Assembly: GCF_044377145.1 (NCBI RefSeq)
Contig: NZ_JBILJQ010000001.1
Coordinates: 1 to 64,000 of the forward strand
DNA length: 64,000 nucleotides
Source of the DNA: Aquimonas sp044377145
Lineage (GTDB): Bacteria; Pseudomonadota; Gammaproteobacteria; Xanthomonadales; Xanthomonadaceae
Reading direction: 5' to 3'
Below, piece after piece: positions 61,326 through 64,000 of the stretch. Within the stretch, counting starts at the first letter, position 1. Each line of letters starts with the position of its first letter. The position numbers were made by a program, and so were the translations under genes. The notes beneath the pieces were generated by a model that did no database searches, had not been told where the DNA came from, and saw nothing but the letters and a program-made list of their open reading frames with translations.

Positions 61326-62366
61326 ATGATAAGCGCAAACCCGCGAATCGCGCAGCCCGCCGCCAGCGTGGACTCCCGTGGCGACTGGCGGACGCTGTGG
61401 CGCGGGGCCGTGACCGACCCGCACGAGCTGCTGCGTCTGCTCGGCCTTGAAGCCTTGAGCGCGCAGCTGCCGGCCGACGCCGCCGGCTTTCCGCTGCGCG
61501 TACCGCGCGGATTCATCGCCCGGATGCGTCCCGGCGATGCTGAAGATCCCCTGCTGCGGCAGGTGCTGCCGCTGCAGGCTGAAACCGCCGTGGTCGAGGG
61601 TTTCGGCGTCGATGCCGTCGGCGATGCCGCCGCCCGCAGCGGCCGCGGCGTGCTGCAGAAGTACCAGGGCCGCGCCTTGCTGGTGGCCACCGGCAGCTGT
61701 GCGGTGCACTGCCGCTACTGCTTCCGCCGTCATTACCCGTATGCCGAAGACAGCGCGGCAGCGAACGCATGGTCGGCCGCGCTTGAGGCCATCGACGCCG
61801 ATGCGAGCGTCGACGAGGTGATCCTGAGCGGCGGCGATCCGCTGTCGCTGTCCACCGCGAAACTCGCCGAACTCGGCCAGCGGCTTCTGGCTCGCCCGCA
61901 AGTGCGTCGGCTGCGCATCCATACGCGATTGCCGGTGGTGCTGCCCGAACGCGTCGACGCCGAGTTTGTGCAGTGGTTGTCGAACCTGCCGCTGCAGAAG
62001 GTGGTGGTGATTCATGCCAACCATGCGCAGGAGTTCGATGCCAGCGTCACTGAGGCCCTGAGTGGCCTGCGCAGCGCCGGCGCCACTGTGCTGAACCAGG
62101 CGGTGCTGCTGCGCGGCATCAATGACAGCACCCAAGCCCAGGTCGATCTGGCCGAGGCCAGCTTCGCTGCCGGCGCCCTGCCCTACTACCTGCATCAGCT
62201 GGATCGGGTGCAGGGCGCGGCACATTTCGAGGTCGATCTGGCCCACGCCTTGCAGATCGAATCGGAACTGCGCGCGCGGCTGCCGGGTTACCTGGTGCCC
62301 AAGCTGGTTCGTGAAGCCGCGGGCGCCGCCAGCAAACTGCCGTTGGCGCTCACGCCGGAAACGTGA
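61326..62366 (+). CDS. epmB: EF-P beta-lysylation protein EpmB (radical SAM lysine 2,3-aminomutase type)
   Basis: A 346-residue radical SAM/PLP enzyme that makes (R)-beta-lysine for EF-P. The cluster cysteines are C125, C129 and C132 in CAVHCRYCFRRHYPY. ILSGGDPLSLS binds SAM, and IHTRLPVVLPERV and YYLHQLDRVQGAAHF are family segments. The C-terminal AASKLPLAL carries the probable PLP lysine. It is divergent from efp. epmA, which attaches the lysine, is not in this window. Confidence 0.96.
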   Translation: MISANPRIAQPAASVDSRGDWRTLWRGAVTDPHELLRLLGLEALSAQLPADAAGFPLRVPRGFIARMRPGDAEDPLLRQVLPLQAETAVVEGFGVDAVGDAAARSGRGVLQKYQGRALLVATGSCAVHCRYCFRRHYPYAEDSAAANAWSAALEAIDADASVDEVILSGGDPLSLSTAKLAELGQRLLARPQVRRLRIHTRLPVVLPERVDAEFVQWLSNLPLQKVVVIHANHAQEFDASVTEALSGLRSAGATVLNQAVLLRGINDSTQAQVDLAEASFAAGALPYYLHQLDRVQGAAHFEVDLAHALQIESELRARLPGYLVPKLVREAAGAASKLPLALTPET

Positions 62367-62631
62367 CGCAGCTTGCAAGCTCAGGCGCTGCGGCGCGCAA
62401 TGTTTGCCTGTTCACAGGCTTTCCGCGACACTCGCAAGCCGCGCGCCAGCTGCATCAGCGGCAGCAACGGGGCGACCTGCGGCAGTTTGCAGCAGGGCGT
62501 CGGTAGCAGGGAGCCGCACGCTCCCGCACCACGAAATTCAAGCACTCGGGAGTCCGTTGGGGGGCGGGTCCGGTGCTGGCGTACAGCACACGCTGCACGA
62601 CAGTCCGCAATCGCAGTTTCAAGGGAGTTCG

Positions 62632-64000
62632 ATGGCCAAGCAGGAAATCGTGATTCGGCTGCTGCAGATCGAGGACACCCTCGAAGACGCCGAAGCCATC
62701 ATCAGCGCACTGCGCAATGGCGGCATCGCCGTCCGCACTGTGCGGCCGGCAACAGAACAGGAACTCAACGAACAGCTCGCCAAGCACCCGGTCGATCTGG
62801 TGATCGCCGCCTGGGGTGGCAAACAGATCGGTTTTGACAAGGTGGCGGAGGCCGTCAGGCGCAGCAACGAGCCGGTCGGGTTCATCGCCAGCTGCGGGCG
62901 CGTCGACGATGAAACCCTGGTCGGCGCCAATGCGCTGGGCGCCTTTCAGGTGGTGATGCGGCAGCGACCGGAACAGGTGCTGGCAACACTGCGCAACGCT
63001 TACCAGTCGACCGAAGCGCGGCGCAGCAAGCAGCGCCTCGAAGACGCGCTGCGCGAAACCGCGCGCCGCTGCGACGCCTTGATCGATTCCTCGCGTGATC
63101 CGATCGCCTATGCCCACGAGGGCATGCACATCCGCGCCAACCATGCCTACCTCGAGATGTTCGGCTACACCGAGTTCGAGGACGTGGAGGGCATGCCCCT
63201 GCTCGACCTGATCGCGCCCAGCCACGCCGCCGAGTTCAAGGGGCTGCTGAAGCGCCTGTCGAAAGGCGAGCCGCCGCCCGAGAAGCTGGAGCTGAAAGCC
63301 GTACGCGCCGACGGCATCGATTTCGATGCGGTGATGGAGTTCGCCCGCGCCAGCTATGAGGGCGAGCCCTGCCTGCAGATCGTGTTCCGCAAGCAGTTCG
63401 TCGACACTGAAGAGCTGCAGACCCTGCGCGAACGCGACCCGGTCACCGGCCTGCTCAACCGCCAGGTGTTTCTCGCGGAGCTTGAGAACGCTGCCGCGCG
63501 CGCCGAGAACGGGGTCAAGGATCAGGCCGTGCTGCTGGTCGAAGTCGACAACTTCAGCAACCTGCTGAACGATATCGGCCTGGGCCACGCCGACCACTTG
63601 CTGCAGGATGCCGGCAACCTGCTGCGTCATACCCTCGGTGAAGAGGTGCTGCTGGCGCGCTTTGCCGACCACACTTTTGGCCTGCTCTGCCGCAACAGCA
63701 GCCATGCCAGCACGCGCGACACTTCCGACCGTATCCGCATCGCGTTCGAAGGCCACATTCTCGAAATCGGCAGCCGCTCGGCTTCGCTGACGGTCAGCGT
63801 CGGCGGCGTGCAGATGAGCGAGAAATCCGGCCCCACGCAGCAGGTGCTGGGCAAGGCCGGGCAGTGCCTTCAGGCAGCGATCAGCGAAGGCGGCAACCGA
63901 CTGTCGCTGTTCGACCCCGCCGCCCGCGACCGCGCCGAAGAAGAGCGCGTACGCAGTTGGGTGGCGCGCATCCAGCAGGCCTTGAAGTCCGGCGATTTCA
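62632..64000 (+). CDS. fimX: FimX-like c-di-GMP signalling protein, 5' part (runs off the window)
   Basis: The ATG at 62632 follows AAGGGAG and the frame stays open to the right edge (456 codons). A REC-like domain (about 1-125, IRLLQIEDTLEDAEAIIS but lacking a clear phospho-acceptor block) leads to a PAS domain (about 145-260, FGYTEFEDVEGMPLLDLI). A GGDEF-fold domain follows with DPVTGLLNRQVFLAEL. Its active loop reads RFADHTFGLL (near residue 345) instead of GGDEF, so cyclase activity is excluded. An EAL domain is expected beyond the edge. This order matches FimX, which binds c-di-GMP through its EAL domain and contacts PilZ to control type IV pili in xanthomonads. Confidence 0.85.
   Translation, partial: MAKQEIVIRLLQIEDTLEDAEAIISALRNGGIAVRTVRPATEQELNEQLAKHPVDLVIAAWGGKQIGFDKVAEAVRRSNEPVGFIASCGRVDDETLVGANALGAFQVVMRQRPEQVLATLRNAYQSTEARRSKQRLEDALRETARRCDALIDSSRDPIAYAHEGMHIRANHAYLEMFGYTEFEDVEGMPLLDLIAPSHAAEFKGLLKRLSKGEPPPEKLELKAVRADGIDFDAVMEFARASYEGEPCLQIVFRKQFVDTEELQTLRERDPVTGLLNRQVFLAELENAAARAENGVKDQAVLLVEVDNFSNLLNDIGLGHADHLLQDAGNLLRHTLGEEVLLARFADHTFGLLCRNSSHASTRDTSDRIRIAFEGHILEIGSRSASLTVSVGGVQMSEKSGPTQQVLGKAGQCLQAAISEGGNRLSLFDPAARDRAEEERVRSWVARIQQALKSGDF

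Overview
The window looks like chromosomal DNA of a high-GC gammaproteobacterium of the Xanthomonadales/Lysobacterales (Lysobacter/Xanthomonas/Dokdonella-like). The reasons are the gene order yceD-rpmF-fabH-fabD-fabG-acpP-fabF-pabB-pabC-mltG-tmk-holB-pilZ, a PilZ that ends in a Xanthomonas-like tail, a FimX-type signalling protein, FolE2, an efp/epmB pair, and exported proteins that end in an (I/L)FA(N/D)GFE tail. No tRNA, rRNA or CRISPR array was seen.

Positions 1-16.2 kb form an accessory region. A minus-strand run of five exported proteins starts at 15399: a DUF11/SdrD-like protein, a two-domain rhodanese-like protein without the catalytic cysteine, a glycine-rich protein, an 1837-residue multidomain protein with a cysteine/polyglycine tail, and a Sec-exported RHS/YD-repeat protein. 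Two of the five (glycine-rich and RHS) are broken by single-base shifts in T runs. The RHS tip is also cut by the end of an IS5-like element at the left edge of the window. On the upstream side the region abuts a decayed partial copy of secF, next to the intact yajC-secD-secF operon.

Positions 16.2-34.4 kb are mostly housekeeping with scattered exported proteins: secF, secD, yajC, tgt and queA (minus); an FG-GAP exported protein (plus); a class III aminotransferase and a degenerate P-loop protein (plus); a SET-domain methyltransferase with a META-domain lipoprotein, a GlsB-type membrane protein and an M20 peptidase (minus); ComEA, a structured possible small RNA and a HutD-like protein (plus); and an exported M14 carboxypeptidase (minus).

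Positions 34.5-48.7 kb hold corC with an overlapping DUF4105/Lnb-like gene and nnrU (plus), then a 14-copy heptamer tandem array, then the long fatty-acid, folate, cell-wall and replication cluster from yceD to pilZ (minus). Positions 48.8-64 kb hold a coiled-coil membrane protein, a GT-C glycosyltransferase, the moxR-DUF58-tgpA trio with an slp-type lipoprotein, folE2, ubiG with an HAD phosphatase and a phytoene-synthase-like pseudoenzyme, an amidohydrolase, efp/epmB, and the first 456 codons of fimX, which runs off the right edge.

Functional links: secD/secF/yajC serve Sec export, on which the many exported proteins depend. PilZ and FimX are partners in c-di-GMP control of type IV pili in xanthomonads, and both occur here. 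EpmB is the candidate modifier of EF-P Lys34. The fab genes, acpP and tgt/queA are standard core operons. The accessory five-gene secretome operon is the most likely place for an undescribed system.
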